A stretch of DNA of 41,968 bases from an uncultured Clostridia bacterium (GCA_946493765.1 CAMMAZ010000017.1:1-41968); one strand, 5' to 3'. Positions 8,340 through 16,720 are shown, counted from the stretch's first letter. The notes: a model not told the origin generated them from the letters alone. Translations and numbers: made by a program.

Positions 8340-9524
8340 TTATTGCGAGGGCTGTTTGATATAAAACACGTCGAGTACCAGCTCTAAAAGCTGCGTTTCA
8401 TCGGCATAAAATTCAGCAAATCCGTCTTCACCTTTCACCACTTCTCCCGGTACCGACAAAAAGGACAGATCGATATCTTTGTTATTGGAAAACACATTTG
8501 TCGTGATATAGGTGATTTTAGATGCGGTGAGAGAGGTGGAGCAATATTCCGCAGCGGCGTTGAAAATATCCAGCGGTACGTTTAAATCCGCTTTTGTCGC
8601 CTCAATACATTTTGTAGAAAAGGCTTTTAAATAATTGATTTGCCGCTGCATTCTGGCGTTATTGGAATCGATCTGCGCTAAATTGCGACGGCGGACATAG
8701 GTTTGCGCCGCGTCACCATGTAGCGTGATGTTTTTTCCGGTTGGATTTCCGTTTTCATCATATTCCGGAACTGTCACGCCGCCAACCAGATCATTTAAAA
8801 CAGAAATGGCATCCATATCCATTGCAAAATAAGTGTTGATCGGTACGTTGTATAACAATCTGGAAACAGCAGTTACCGTGTTTTCCGCGCTGAGTGCAAA
8901 TCCGTCGCCATAAGCGTAGGACAGACAAAGCTGCGTTTGTTCAGTCCCCATGAATTTGCCGCTGGCAGAATAAGTTTCAATGTCGGTGATGGTATCTCTG
9001 GAGATGCTAATGACATTATATCGCTTGTTTTGGTTGTCGATCGTCAGCAGATAAATAGCGTCGGCTTGTCCGGCGGTGCCGATCACGCCGGATTCAGTAC
9101 CAAGTTCTTCTTTATCCACCCCAATGCATAGAATGCTGGTCACATCGTCGTTAAATGTATATCGCTCGCCTTTATAGGTGATGGTTTTCCCGTCGTCATC
9201 GACGTCATCAACCTGCGCGATCGTTGGCGGTTGAATGATAACGTCGTCGTAGCCGCCGAACATCTGCAGGCTGCCGCTGTAATAAAAAACGCTGAAAGTA
9301 CATCCCAACAAAATGACAAACGATAAAAGCACAGTGCTCAAAATCAAAAGCGCCTTTTGGAGCTTTGACTTTTTCTTTTTTACATGCTGTACCGGCTGCG
9401 GGAAAATCAAAGGAACTTTTTCCGACTCGGGTGCCGGTGGAATTTCATCGGAAGAGGGGGCTGAGATACCTTCCAACAGCGCCTTTAATTCATCCTCGAA
9501 ATTTTGCTTATCGGGTTGGTTCAT
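8340..9524 (-). CDS. LytR-CpsA-Psr (LCP) family glycopolymer transferase
   Basis: LCP enzymes move glycopolymers such as teichoic acids or capsule from undecaprenyl carriers to peptidoglycan, or to proteins in some Gram-positives, outside the membrane. This 394-aa protein has an acidic/proline-rich cytoplasmic tail, a KKKKSK stop, one transmembrane helix (about 59-85) and an LCP domain. Conserved elements are SILCIGVD, ADAIYLLTIDNQNKRYNVISISRDT, VGGVTVPE and YVRRRNL..DSNNARMQRQ. Its start overlaps the end of the sortase gene by 17 nt, so the two are cotranslated. AGGGAG lies about 13 nt before the ATG. Confidence 0.88.
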   Translation of the reverse strand: MNQPDKQNFEDELKALLEGISAPSSDEIPPAPESEKVPLIFPQPVQHVKKKKSKLQKALLILSTVLLSFVILLGCTFSVFYYSGSLQMFGGYDDVIIQPPTIAQVDDVDDDGKTITYKGERYTFNDDVTSILCIGVDKEELGTESGVIGTAGQADAIYLLTIDNQNKRYNVISISRDTITDIETYSASGKFMGTEQTQLCLSYAYGDGFALSAENTVTAVSRLLYNVPINTYFAMDMDAISVLNDLVGGVTVPEYDENGNPTGKNITLHGDAAQTYVRRRNLAQIDSNNARMQRQINYLKAFSTKCIEATKADLNVPLDIFNAAAEYCSTSLTASKITYITTNVFSNNKDIDLSFLSVPGEVVKGEDGFAEFYADETQLLELVLDVFYIKQPSQ

Positions 9525-10365
9525 CTTTGATCAACACTCCCTGGACAAGATACCGGCACTGTGGGGTATTCCGCACGCAGGTGCTCATCGTCACAATTTT
9601 ACTGGATGTTGTGACCTCGACATCTTCACGGACATTCTGCCTTGTATTTTTCGGATGTTTGGCCGAATCGATATATTCCTGCAGCTGTTTTTCATCCGAA
9701 AAATCAAAAGAGTTCATAATGTGCCGGTCATCATAAACATAGGCTGCAAAGATTTCATAGGTCAGCCGGCGTGTGGGGGTATAAATATAAAAATACTTGT
9801 GTTCTTCCATGTAATCCGGATCGTCATAGTTATATAACCCTTTAAACATTTCGTCGTGGGTGTTGTGACCATACATCACAGTGACCGGATCAGAAAAATC
9901 CTTGCTGTTCATTTTCTGTGTGAAAATAGAACCTGCGCTGGTGTAACTTTTTTTATAATCATGAACCAGGTAATATTCGTCGTGTTCCGTGTCGCTTTGC
10001 AGGATCGGCTGATCGACTAAAAATTTGCCGTCGTCCCCGGGAATACGCAGCCATGCGTAGACATCATTATTAATTTCCTGCAGCGCGGCAAAATCAATCG
10101 GATTTTCCGGGCGCGAATCCGTAGTCTGCGCCGCGGTTGTTGTTTTGACAAACGCATCGGTCGGCGTTGGTTCCGTCAGATAGATGTCAAGAATCTTCCA
10201 AATGATCAATGCAAGGATCAAAATGATCGCGATAATGGAGACAATAAAAACTGCTTTTGGTATTTTCCTTTTCGTTTGTTTGATGTGACGGCCGCCTTTT
10301 TCTGCGTCGGAAGAAACTTCCGGAGAAACTGCATCGTTTTTTTGCTGATTTTGTTGGTCTGCCAT
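9508..10365 (-). CDS. Class B sortase
   Basis: Membrane-anchored cysteine transpeptidase that links surface proteins to the cell wall. The 285-aa protein has an N-terminal cytoplasmic segment, one helix (about 39-57) and an extracytoplasmic sortase B domain. The catalytic triad is visible: His167 (in MYGHNTH), Cys263 (in TMSTCVR) and Arg271 (in CRYLVQG). The ATG at 10365 follows GGGAGGA by 10 nt; an upstream in-frame ATG at 10398 has no SD. It overlaps the LCP gene, and a small protein with a sorting-signal-like C-terminus is encoded just upstream. Confidence 0.92.
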   Translation of the reverse strand: MADQQNQQKNDAVSPEVSSDAEKGGRHIKQTKRKIPKAVFIVSIIAIILILALIIWKILDIYLTEPTPTDAFVKTTTAAQTTDSRPENPIDFAALQEINNDVYAWLRIPGDDGKFLVDQPILQSDTEHDEYYLVHDYKKSYTSAGSIFTQKMNSKDFSDPVTVMYGHNTHDEMFKGLYNYDDPDYMEEHKYFYIYTPTRRLTYEIFAAYVYDDRHIMNSFDFSDEKQLQEYIDSAKHPKNTRQNVREDVEVTTSSKIVTMSTCVRNTPQCRYLVQGVLIKDEPTR

Positions 10366-10520
10366 ATCGCAAAAATCCTCCCTTATTCTCTGATACATTA
10401 AAAAATATTATAGCACGGATAACCAATGAAGTCAAAATAAATTCTTTTAAATATATATGAACTTTCTGGAAGACAAAAGCAAAGCGAAAATCCGGACAAT
10501 ATTACAATTATGGTAGAAAA

Positions 10521-10548
10521 AAAGCGAACTGAAAAATCAGTTCGCTTT
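10521..10548 (-). terminator. Intrinsic terminator of the anchored-protein gene
   Basis: A perfect 12-bp stem (10521-10532 with 10537-10548; AAAGCGAACTGA) with a 4-nt loop. On the minus strand it is followed by a TTTT run, separating the anchored-protein gene from srtB-lcp. Confidence 0.8.
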
Positions 10549-10562
10549 CTACGCTAAAAGTG

Positions 10563-11063
10563 TTATTTTGCAAGCTGCTTTTTAGAAATGAAAGCAACCG
10601 CACAGGCAACGCAAAGCGCAAGCGCAAGATAGGAAAGGGTATTGCTACCCGTTTGCGGTGCATCACTGGAATCATCAGCAGGAGTGGTTGTCGACGGAAC
10701 AGTATCATCCGGTGTTTGAACATCGTCTACCACAACGTCACCGTTTTCATCCACAAACACAGCGCTGACTTCCACATCGGAAGCACATTTGATTTTCAGT
10801 GTTGCAGATTCAAGCGTGCCTTCAACGATTTCATAGTCGCCGGTGATTTCCCATTTGGAAAAAGAATTGGAATCGTTTGCAGCAGCGACCAATGTGTAAA
10901 CACCGGTTTCTTCATCATAGGATGTATTAACGTTGCCGCCCGCATAACTCGAGACAGAAACATCATAAACCACCGGAGCGGTCGGACTGACTTCTGCAAA
11001 TGCTGACAGCGACAGGCATGCGATCATCATGACGGCAAATGTCAAAACTAAAACTTTTTTCAT
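10563..11063 (-). CDS. Small cell-wall-anchored protein with APQTG sorting signal
   Basis: Secreted 166-aa protein and likely substrate of the adjacent sortase. Residues 1-24 form a signal peptide (MKKVLVLTFAVMMIACLSLSAFA). The middle (about 30-95) resembles a bacterial InlB-type repeat, with the pattern F-S-K-W-E-I-T-G-D-Y-E-I-V-E-G-T. A Thr/Pro/Asp-rich linker follows. The C-terminus has PQTG (136-139), a hydrophobic helix and the positive tail KKQLAK. C. difficile SrtB accepts (S/P)PxTG, so APQTG is a plausible class B signal. GGAGG lies about 8 nt before ATG 11063. Biological role unknown. Confidence 0.75.
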   Translation of the reverse strand: MKKVLVLTFAVMMIACLSLSAFAEVSPTAPVVYDVSVSSYAGGNVNTSYDEETGVYTLVAAANDSNSFSKWEITGDYEIVEGTLESATLKIKCASDVEVSAVFVDENGDVVVDDVQTPDDTVPSTTTPADDSSDAPQTGSNTLSYLALALCVACAVAFISKKQLAK

Positions 11064-11161
11064 AATATAACCTCCGTATTTCTCACTTAAGTTAAACACA
11101 TTATAGATATAATAACACATAATATTCTATTTGTAAATAGATTTTTTAATATATTTAGAAT

Positions 11162-11509
11162 TTAAAGTTTTGAATCCGAGTTTGATTTGCTCAAGGCGCT
11201 TTTCAGAGAGCTGCAAAAAACAAACACAATTCCCACTGCCCCGATACAATAGGAATTAAAAATTTTATAAATCACGCTGTTGACAAACTGCGCGGACTGT
11301 GCGTCGCCGACAGTCTGTGTGTCTGCGCCAAAGCTTGAAACGTAAAGCGTTGCGATATAAAACATGATCTGCAAAATGACCATCACGATACCGATCCCCA
11401 GCATATACCGGTCGCCCTCGTCATACTGCTCCGGGTCTGTGGAAACGATTTTGTGTTCAGACACCGTCTCCTGTTCGGCAGTTTCTTCCTTTTTCTTGAA
11501 GAATTTCAT
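11162..11509 (-). CDS. Small two-helix membrane protein, unknown function
   Basis: Not recognised. A protein of about 115 aa with a basic/acidic N-terminal segment (MKFFKKKEETAEQE), two hydrophobic helices (YMLGIGIVMVILQIMFYIATLYV and the later SYCIGAVGIVFVFCSSL) and a Ser-rich tail. The start is uncertain: ATG 11509 lies 12 nt from GGAG, while ATG 11521 sits directly against it. It is on the same strand as the zinc-ribbon membrane protein about 105 nt upstream and may be cotranscribed. Confidence 0.55.
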   Translation of the reverse strand: MKFFKKKEETAEQETVSEHKIVSTDPEQYDEGDRYMLGIGIVMVILQIMFYIATLYVSSFGADTQTVGDAQSAQFVNSVIYKIFNSYCIGAVGIVFVFCSSLKSALSKSNSDSKL

Positions 11510-11626
11510 TTTCGTTTTCATCTCCAATTATCAGAATCTGTTATCAACACTATAACATATTTTTTTTCAAATTACAAGTTTTTATTTTGCGTAGCCTATA
11601 GCTCCAAGACAGGATTACGGCACAAC

Positions 11627-12091
11627 TTATTCCTTAAAATAAAAGAGTGAGATCTTAGCGGTAATAGATGTGTTATAATAAATGCCGCCCAATACCTTTA
11701 ATAAAAAAGAAATGGCTCGCAAAAGCAGAAAAACTGCGGCTGCGCCAAGGACAAAGCTCAGAAAAACGATCAAGAAGGTGCGCAGTGCGTCTTTCGCGGC
11801 AAACGCACAAAAAACAGCGCACAAAAGCCCTGCAAAGCAAACCAGAAACGCTGCAATGGCACTTAATTTTTTCAAATGCAGCTGCCAGCGGTAAAGAGCA
11901 TCGGACAGTGCGTCAGGCCGAATGCAATCTTCAAAGCTTTCAGGTGTTTTCATTTTGGGCATTTTCAATTTTGCGTCCGGCTTACCGGAAAGACGGTCGA
12001 GCTCTTTCCGGCAATCGTCACAGACCGGCGAACCGTCTGTGGGAAGCATATCGTCAATTTCTTTTTTACAGATTTCGCATTGGTATGCCAT
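11627..12091 (-). CDS. Zinc-ribbon membrane protein, unknown function
   Basis: A 154-aa protein with an N-terminal zinc ribbon (CEIC at about 5-8 and CDDC at about 24-27), a linker, and two closely spaced hydrophobic helices (about 75-97 and 104-127). Such architectures occur in uncharacterised clostridial membrane proteins. A strong SD (GGGGGGATT) precedes the ATG at 12091. It lies 23 nt downstream of the sugar isomerase gene on the same strand, so they probably share a transcript. No function is assigned. Confidence 0.65.
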   Translation of the reverse strand: MAYQCEICKKEIDDMLPTDGSPVCDDCRKELDRLSGKPDAKLKMPKMKTPESFEDCIRPDALSDALYRWQLHLKKLSAIAAFLVCFAGLLCAVFCAFAAKDALRTFLIVFLSFVLGAAAVFLLLRAISFLLKVLGGIYYNTSITAKISLFYFKE

Positions 12092-12114
12092 TTAGAATCC
12101 CCCCAGATATTCTT

Positions 12115-12954
12115 TTAAACGGATTGCGTTTTCGCTTTTTCATCCGATTTGATAAAATCGAGCATCCAGCCGGCTGATTTTTGCATAAAGTCGAGCTGAT
12201 TGGCGGCGCCATAATGTTCGACAGTGAAATAACCGGTGTAACCGGTTTGTAAAACAGTATTTAGAAATTCCCGCATCGGAATCACGCCGCTGCCGGTGGG
12301 AGCCGGGAAGATGGTTTTGCCGTCTGGCGTCTGCGTGCCCTGATCGCCCGGTGTTAAGCGCTTCAGGCTGCGATCCTTTAAATGCACATGGACAAGCCTG
12401 TCCTGTAATTTTTCAAAAGCAGGGAGCAGATCGATACCGTGATAATAAAAATTGCCGGTATCGCAGGTGAATTTTAAAGCGGGAATTTGCCCGAAAACAT
12501 CGGACAACTGTTGCTGTGTGGCAAACGGTGTTTGGATTTGATCAAGATCTTCGAGTGTGACCACGATGCCAAGCTTTTCCGCTTTTTCACATAAGCATTG
12601 GAGCGCGCACAGCATATTTTGGGTCTGTTTTTCCCGATCCATATCTTTTGCAAAAAGTCCGGGAATGACCAAAACGGTTTTGACCTGCGCTGCAGCGCAG
12701 TCATTTAGAAAAGTTTCAATTTGGGTGTTGTCAAAGCCGGGCCCAAAATTAAACCATTTGCAAACGCAGGAGATTTGCAGGCCGTGTTGGGACAAAAACG
12801 TGCGAAAACCGGCGGGATCTTCGGCAATATGTTCATGGTTGCATTCAACCGCCGTATAGCCGAAACCTTTGATAGTCTTTAGCATGTCTTGGATGGAGCA
12901 GCGCTGTGTTTTTGCAGCATCCAGGACGTGATCGTAAAAAACGGAAAGCTTCAT
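12115..12954 (-). CDS. Sugar phosphate isomerase/epimerase (TIM barrel)
   Basis: A 279-aa protein of the xylose isomerase-like TIM barrel family (AP endonuclease 2 fold), which contains sugar and inositol epimerases. Metal-binding positions are suggested by VTLEDLDQ (Glu), KFTCDTGNFYYHGID (Asp), LVHVHLKDRS (His, Asp) and YFTVEHYG (Glu). The product is cytoplasmic. The start at 12954 has a weak GGTGAT SD. It is divergent from trxA. The substrate cannot be deduced and no sugar operon surrounds it. Confidence 0.82.
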   Translation of the reverse strand: MKLSVFYDHVLDAAKTQRCSIQDMLKTIKGFGYTAVECNHEHIAEDPAGFRTFLSQHGLQISCVCKWFNFGPGFDNTQIETFLNDCAAAQVKTVLVIPGLFAKDMDREKQTQNMLCALQCLCEKAEKLGIVVTLEDLDQIQTPFATQQQLSDVFGQIPALKFTCDTGNFYYHGIDLLPAFEKLQDRLVHVHLKDRSLKRLTPGDQGTQTPDGKTIFPAPTGSGVIPMREFLNTVLQTGYTGYFTVEHYGAANQLDFMQKSAGWMLDFIKSDEKAKTQSV

Positions 12955-13053
12955 GTTATCACCATTTTCTTTTTTTGCAGAATAGTATATCATGGACTTT
13001 TTGTCAAATCAACAAAACACGGCCGGATTTTTTATCGCGGCATTTGCTATGAA

Positions 13054-13095
13054 TGTGACCGCGTCACAGAAAAGCGGCAAAAAAACGGTTATAAT
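13054..13095 (+). promoter_or_regulatory. Crp/Fnr-type site and promoter of trxA
   Basis: The palindrome TGTGACCGCGTCACA (13054-13068) is centred at 13061. TATAAT lies at 13090-13095, and there is no recognisable -35 at the right spacing. With a start near 13102 the palindrome is centred at about -41, the class II activator position. A Crp/Fnr gene sits on the other side of trxA. Confidence 0.6.
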
Positions 13096-13125
13096 AAATG
13101 CAAAACAGAAAGGAGAAGAATCAAA

Positions 13126-13437
13126 ATGTCAGCAATAAAAATAACAAACAGTAATTTTGAACAGGAGGTCATTCGATCGGATAAACCGGTGCTTTTGGAC
13201 TTTTGGGCGGCCTGGTGCGGCCCCTGCCGGATGGTATCGCCGATCGTGGATGAAATCGCAGATGAACGCACCGACATCAAGGTCGGAAAAGTCAATGTGG
13301 ATGAAGAGCAGGAACTCGCACAGACTTTTGGCGTCATGAGTATTCCCACACTGGTCGTGATGAAAAACGGTAAAGTGGTGCATCAGTCCAGCGGCGCCAG
13401 ACCCAAAGAGGATATTTTGGAACTGTTAAGAGATTAA
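13126..13437 (+). CDS. trxA: Thioredoxin
   Basis: Cytoplasmic dithiol-disulfide reductase, 103 aa, the usual thioredoxin length. The active site is WCGPC (Cys31, Cys34), with the buried VLLDFWAAW strand before it and cis-Pro74 in MSIPTLVV. The start at 13126 has AGGAG 10 nt upstream; a longer in-frame extension from 12889 is not supported. Its end overlaps the end of the convergent Crp/Fnr gene by 12 nt. The neighbouring CoA-disulfide reductase suggests a thiol-redox module. Confidence 0.95.
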   Translation: MSAIKITNSNFEQEVIRSDKPVLLDFWAAWCGPCRMVSPIVDEIADERTDIKVGKVNVDEEQELAQTFGVMSIPTLVVMKNGKVVHQSSGARPKEDILELLRD

Positions 13438-14103
13438 TGCCCGCAGTTTCTGCTTATCAAGGATCCGGATACCGCCGCGGGAATGTTCAACGATTCCCTC
13501 TGCCGCAAAATATTTGAGCATGCGGGATACCACTTCCCGGGCGGAACCCGTGTATTTGGCGATCTGCTCCTGGGTGAGTTTCAGCGTTGTCTGACCGGTT
13601 TTCGCCATCTCATCCCATAGGAAAATGGCAAGGCGTTTATCATAGCTCATGAATAGAATTTGCTGCAAAACCCACATAATGTCGGAAAAACGGCTGACAG
13701 CGGTTTGCAGTGCAAAATTCTCCACATAAACGTTGCGGTCGGCGATTTCGGAAAAAGTATTGCCGTTGATAATTAAGCATTCGCTGTCTTCCTCCGCGTC
13801 GACAAACACGTCAAACGTGATGGACTTTAAAACGCAGGAGGCGGACAGCATGCAGATATCACCGGGATACAAACGGTAAAGGGTGATTTCACGGCCTTCT
13901 TCGGATAGAAGATAAGCGCGCACACAACCGGTGCGTACCAAAACGGCGCCGATGCATTCGCTGTTGCCGCCGTGGATGATGGTACCTTTTTTATATTGTG
14001 AAACGCCGGTCGAACGGCAAAACAGATCCTTGTCATTGGGGTCTAACTTTTCCCAAAATGGGAAAATAGCGGCATATTGTTTTGATAAATCATTCGGAGA
14101 CAT
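13426..14103 (-). CDS. Crp/Fnr family transcriptional regulator
   Basis: A 225-aa regulator with an N-terminal cyclic-nucleotide-binding-like domain (GAVLVRTGCVRAYLLSEEGREITLYRLYPGDICMLSASCVL) and a C-terminal winged HTH (LTQEQIAKYTGSAREVVSRMLKYF). The recognition helix carries Arg189-Glu190-x3-Arg194, the arrangement used by E. coli CRP to read TGTGA. FNR-type cluster cysteines are not obvious, but the CMLSASC pair could be redox-sensitive. The start at 14103 follows AAGGAAG. The gene is divergent from the CoA-disulfide reductase (45 nt apart) and convergent with trxA, both likely targets. Confidence 0.88.
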   Translation of the reverse strand: MSPNDLSKQYAAIFPFWEKLDPNDKDLFCRSTGVSQYKKGTIIHGGNSECIGAVLVRTGCVRAYLLSEEGREITLYRLYPGDICMLSASCVLKSITFDVFVDAEEDSECLIINGNTFSEIADRNVYVENFALQTAVSRFSDIMWVLQQILFMSYDKRLAIFLWDEMAKTGQTTLKLTQEQIAKYTGSAREVVSRMLKYFAAEGIVEHSRGGIRILDKQKLRALIS

Positions 14104-14148
14104 AAAAAGCACTTCCTTAAAGTAAATCTCAGATGGGAGACAAATGAA

Positions 14149-15834
14149 ATGAAAGTTGTGATTATCGGTGGTGTTGCAGGCGGAGCATCTGCGGCGGCAA
14201 GACTCAGGCGACTGGACGAAACGGCACAGATCATTGTGCTGGAGCGCGGCGCGTTCGTCTCCTTTGCCAATTGCGGGCTGCCTTATTATATCGGCGACGT
14301 TATTACCGATCAAAGACAGTTGACGCTGCAAACACCGCAAAGTTTTCATGCGCGTTTTCGCATTGATGTCCGCGTGCGAAATGAAGCGGTAAAAATCGAT
14401 TTGGAAACCAAAACCGTGACGGTTCACGACCTGGAAAAGGATGAAACATATCTTGAAACATATGATAAATTGATTTTATCTCCGGGCGCCGAACCGATCC
14501 TGCCGCCGGTTCCCGGCGTTGACCTGCCGCAGGTCTTCACCCTGCGCAACATCCCGGACACATTAAAAATCAAAGCATTCATAGAAGAAAAGCACCCGAA
14601 AACCGCAATGGTGGTCGGCGGCGGTTATATCGGCGTTGAAATGGCGGAAAATCTGAAAAATGCCGGACTGGATGTAACGATCGCCGAATTGACGGATCAC
14701 CTCATTGCGCCGCTGGATGCGGACATGGCGGCGGACGTTCACCGGTATCTGCGGGAAAAAGGAATCCGTCTGATGCTGGACAATGGGATTGTGTCGATCA
14801 GCGCCAAAGAGGATTCGTTGCAAATCAAGCTGCAAAAAGGCACGTGCACAGCGGATATGCTGCTTTTATCTGTGGGTGTGCGGCCAGACACGGGGTTGGC
14901 GCGCGACTGCGGCATTCAGTTGAACCGACGGGGTTCCATTGTAGTCGATTCACACATGCAAACCAGCGCGCCGGATGTGTATGCTGTCGGCGATGCGGTG
15001 GAAGTGGTTGATTTTGTCACCGGTCAACCGGCGTTTATCCCGCTGGCGGGTCCTGCCAACAAACAGGGACGCATCGCAGCGGATCACATTTGCGGACTGG
15101 ACAGCGCCTACACAGGCACACAGGGTTCGGCGGTTTTGAAGATTTTTGACATGACCGTTGCAACAACGGGACTGAATGAAAAAACGGCTGCCGCAGCGGG
15201 AATCGATTATGATAAAACCTATTTGTATTCCGGATCACATGCGTCCTATTATCCCGGCGCGACCAACATGTCGATCAAAGCGTTGTGGGATAAACAGACG
15301 TTAAAGCTGATCGGCGCGCAGATCGTCGGGTTTGACGGTGTGGATAAACGCATGGATGTGTTGGCGACCGCGATGCGGTTCGGCGCAAAAGTAACGGATC
15401 TGACAGGTCTTGAACTGTGTTATGCGCCGCCGTTTGGCAGTGCGAAGGATCCGGTGAATATGCTTGGTTTTGTCGCCGAAAATATCGTTTCCGGCAAGGT
15501 CAAACAATTTTTCTGGCATGATGTTGATGCGCTGCCGCGCGACGGCAGCGTGACGTTGTTGGATGTGCGGACACCCTTGGAAGTCAGCCGGGGCTGCATC
15601 GAAGGATTTGAGCATATTCCTCTAGACACACTGCGTGAACACCTTTCTAAACTGCCGAAAGACAAACCGGTCTATGTGCATTGCCACAGCGGTCTGCGCA
15701 GTTACATCGCTTGCCGCATCTTAACCGGACACGGCTACACCTGTTATAATCTTGCGGGGGGATGGCGGCTGTATGAATCGGTTTTACACGATCGCACGGT
15801 GCCGGAATATGTCTGCACAGAATGTGACGAATAA
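14149..15834 (+). CDS. CoA-disulfide reductase with C-terminal rhodanese domain
   Basis: FAD-dependent pyridine nucleotide-disulfide reductase of the CoADR-rhodanese fusion class, 561 aa. It reduces CoA or other persulfides/disulfides using NAD(P)H. The FAD motif is VVIIGGVAGGASAAARLRR. The redox residue is Cys42 in SFANCGLPYY. The NAD motif is MVVGGGYIGVEMAENL, and the second FAD motif is VYAVGDAVEV. The C-terminal rhodanese domain (about 465-545) has its active loop CHSGLRS at Cys512. GGGAGA precedes the start. It diverges from the Crp/Fnr gene and is probably controlled by it. Confidence 0.93.
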   Translation: MKVVIIGGVAGGASAAARLRRLDETAQIIVLERGAFVSFANCGLPYYIGDVITDQRQLTLQTPQSFHARFRIDVRVRNEAVKIDLETKTVTVHDLEKDETYLETYDKLILSPGAEPILPPVPGVDLPQVFTLRNIPDTLKIKAFIEEKHPKTAMVVGGGYIGVEMAENLKNAGLDVTIAELTDHLIAPLDADMAADVHRYLREKGIRLMLDNGIVSISAKEDSLQIKLQKGTCTADMLLLSVGVRPDTGLARDCGIQLNRRGSIVVDSHMQTSAPDVYAVGDAVEVVDFVTGQPAFIPLAGPANKQGRIAADHICGLDSAYTGTQGSAVLKIFDMTVATTGLNEKTAAAAGIDYDKTYLYSGSHASYYPGATNMSIKALWDKQTLKLIGAQIVGFDGVDKRMDVLATAMRFGAKVTDLTGLELCYAPPFGSAKDPVNMLGFVAENIVSGKVKQFFWHDVDALPRDGSVTLLDVRTPLEVSRGCIEGFEHIPLDTLREHLSKLPKDKPVYVHCHSGLRSYIACRILTGHGYTCYNLAGGWRLYESVLHDRTVPEYVCTECDE

Positions 15835-15895
15835 AGCGAAACCTTTATTTTGATGATAACCGAATGTGTTTCAAAAATCAATTCTTTTATAGATA

Positions 15896-15936
15896 AAAAG
15901 CTGCGAAAAAGAAATTTTGCTTTTTCGCAGCTTTTG
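15896..15936. terminator. Bidirectional terminator
   Basis: A perfect 16-bp stem (15896-15911 with 15920-15935; core GCTGCGAAAAA) lies between the convergent CoA-disulfide reductase and NifX-like genes, with A and T tracts on its arms. Confidence 0.85.
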
Positions 15937-15938
15937 TC

Positions 15939-16349
15939 TTATTCGTGTGCACAGCCGTTTGCGTGCCCGCAACCGTTTTCACCGCAAGTGTGACCGTGTT
16001 CATGATGTGCATGATCGTGATGATCGCAGTGCACCTGCGGGTCATACCGGAGCTTTCCGTCGATCAACGCCTGCACGGCAGCGTCCGCATTGCCGGACAC
16101 ACCGCCGAATAATCGAATCCCGGCAGTTTCCAGCGCCTGCTTTGCACCGCCGCCGATACCGCCGCAGATCAGCGTGTCAACCTGTTGCCCGGCCAGAAAA
16201 CCGGCCAGTGCGCCATGCCCTTGTCCCAATGTGTCCACGATTTCCTGGCGGACAATTTTTCCGTTTTCAATTTCAAACAATTTGAATTGCTCTGTGTGAC
16301 CGAAATGCTGAAAAACCATTCCGTTTTCATAAGTTACTGCAACTTTCAT
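15939..16349 (-). CDS. NifX/NafY-like dinitrogenase iron-molybdenum cofactor-binding family protein
   Basis: A 136-aa protein with the NifB/NifX-type fold: MKVAVTYENGMVFQHFGHTEQFKLFEI at the N-terminus and LICGGIGGGAKQALETAGIRLFGGVSG in the middle. These small proteins in anaerobes are thought to bind metal clusters. The C-terminal 30 residues are rich in His and Cys (HCDHHDHAHHEHGH, then CGENGCGHANGC), consistent with metal binding. It follows the DUF134 gene by 2 nt. No nitrogenase genes are present, so a role in nitrogen fixation is not supported. Confidence 0.85.
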   Translation of the reverse strand: MKVAVTYENGMVFQHFGHTEQFKLFEIENGKIVRQEIVDTLGQGHGALAGFLAGQQVDTLICGGIGGGAKQALETAGIRLFGGVSGNADAAVQALIDGKLRYDPQVHCDHHDHAHHEHGHTCGENGCGHANGCAHE

Positions 16350-16351
16350 TT

Positions 16352-16720
16352 TTAATCCTCCGTTTTTTCAAAATGGCAGTCATGTTTGTGGCAACGCCGT
16401 TTGCAGCCGCTTGCGCACTGTTTGCCGTGATGCGGACAGACAATATAATCTCCGCCGGCGATCGTCAGCGTTTTTCCGTTGACCAGGGCGTCGGCGATTT
16501 TGCGGCGCGCATTATTATAGACGCTTTGCACGGTGGTGCGGGAGACCAGCATCTGCGCGGCGCATTCTTCCTGTGTGTCGCCCTGCAAATCAATCAGCCG
16601 AATCGTTTCATATTCATCCACGGTCAAAACGACCGGTTCGGCAGCAACAGGATTTTGGGGAGAAAATATTTCATGTTTTGGCATGCAGCAAACATAACGT
16701 TTTTTTGGCGGTCTTGGCAT
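16352..16720 (-). CDS. DUF134 (UPF0251) family HTH protein
   Basis: A 122-aa DNA-binding protein of the DUF134 family. The N-terminus MPRPPKKRYVCCMPKHEIFSP is typical. A sigma-70 region-4-like HTH follows (VVLTVDEYETIRLIDLQGDTQEECAAQMLVSRTTVQSVYNNARRKIADAL). The C-terminus carries many Cys and His (CPHHGKQCASGCKRRCHKHDCH), probably metal-binding. The start at 16720 has a GAGGTG SD. It forms an operon with the NifX-like gene, a common pairing in anaerobes. Operator-like repeats on its promoter suggest autoregulation. Confidence 0.87.
   Translation of the reverse strand: MPRPPKKRYVCCMPKHEIFSPQNPVAAEPVVLTVDEYETIRLIDLQGDTQEECAAQMLVSRTTVQSVYNNARRKIADALVNGKTLTIAGGDYIVCPHHGKQCASGCKRRCHKHDCHFEKTED

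Noticed and set aside
15939..16349. Evidence for nitrogen fixation from the NifX-like gene
   Set aside because: The family is widespread in anaerobes without nitrogenase and no nif genes are in the window.
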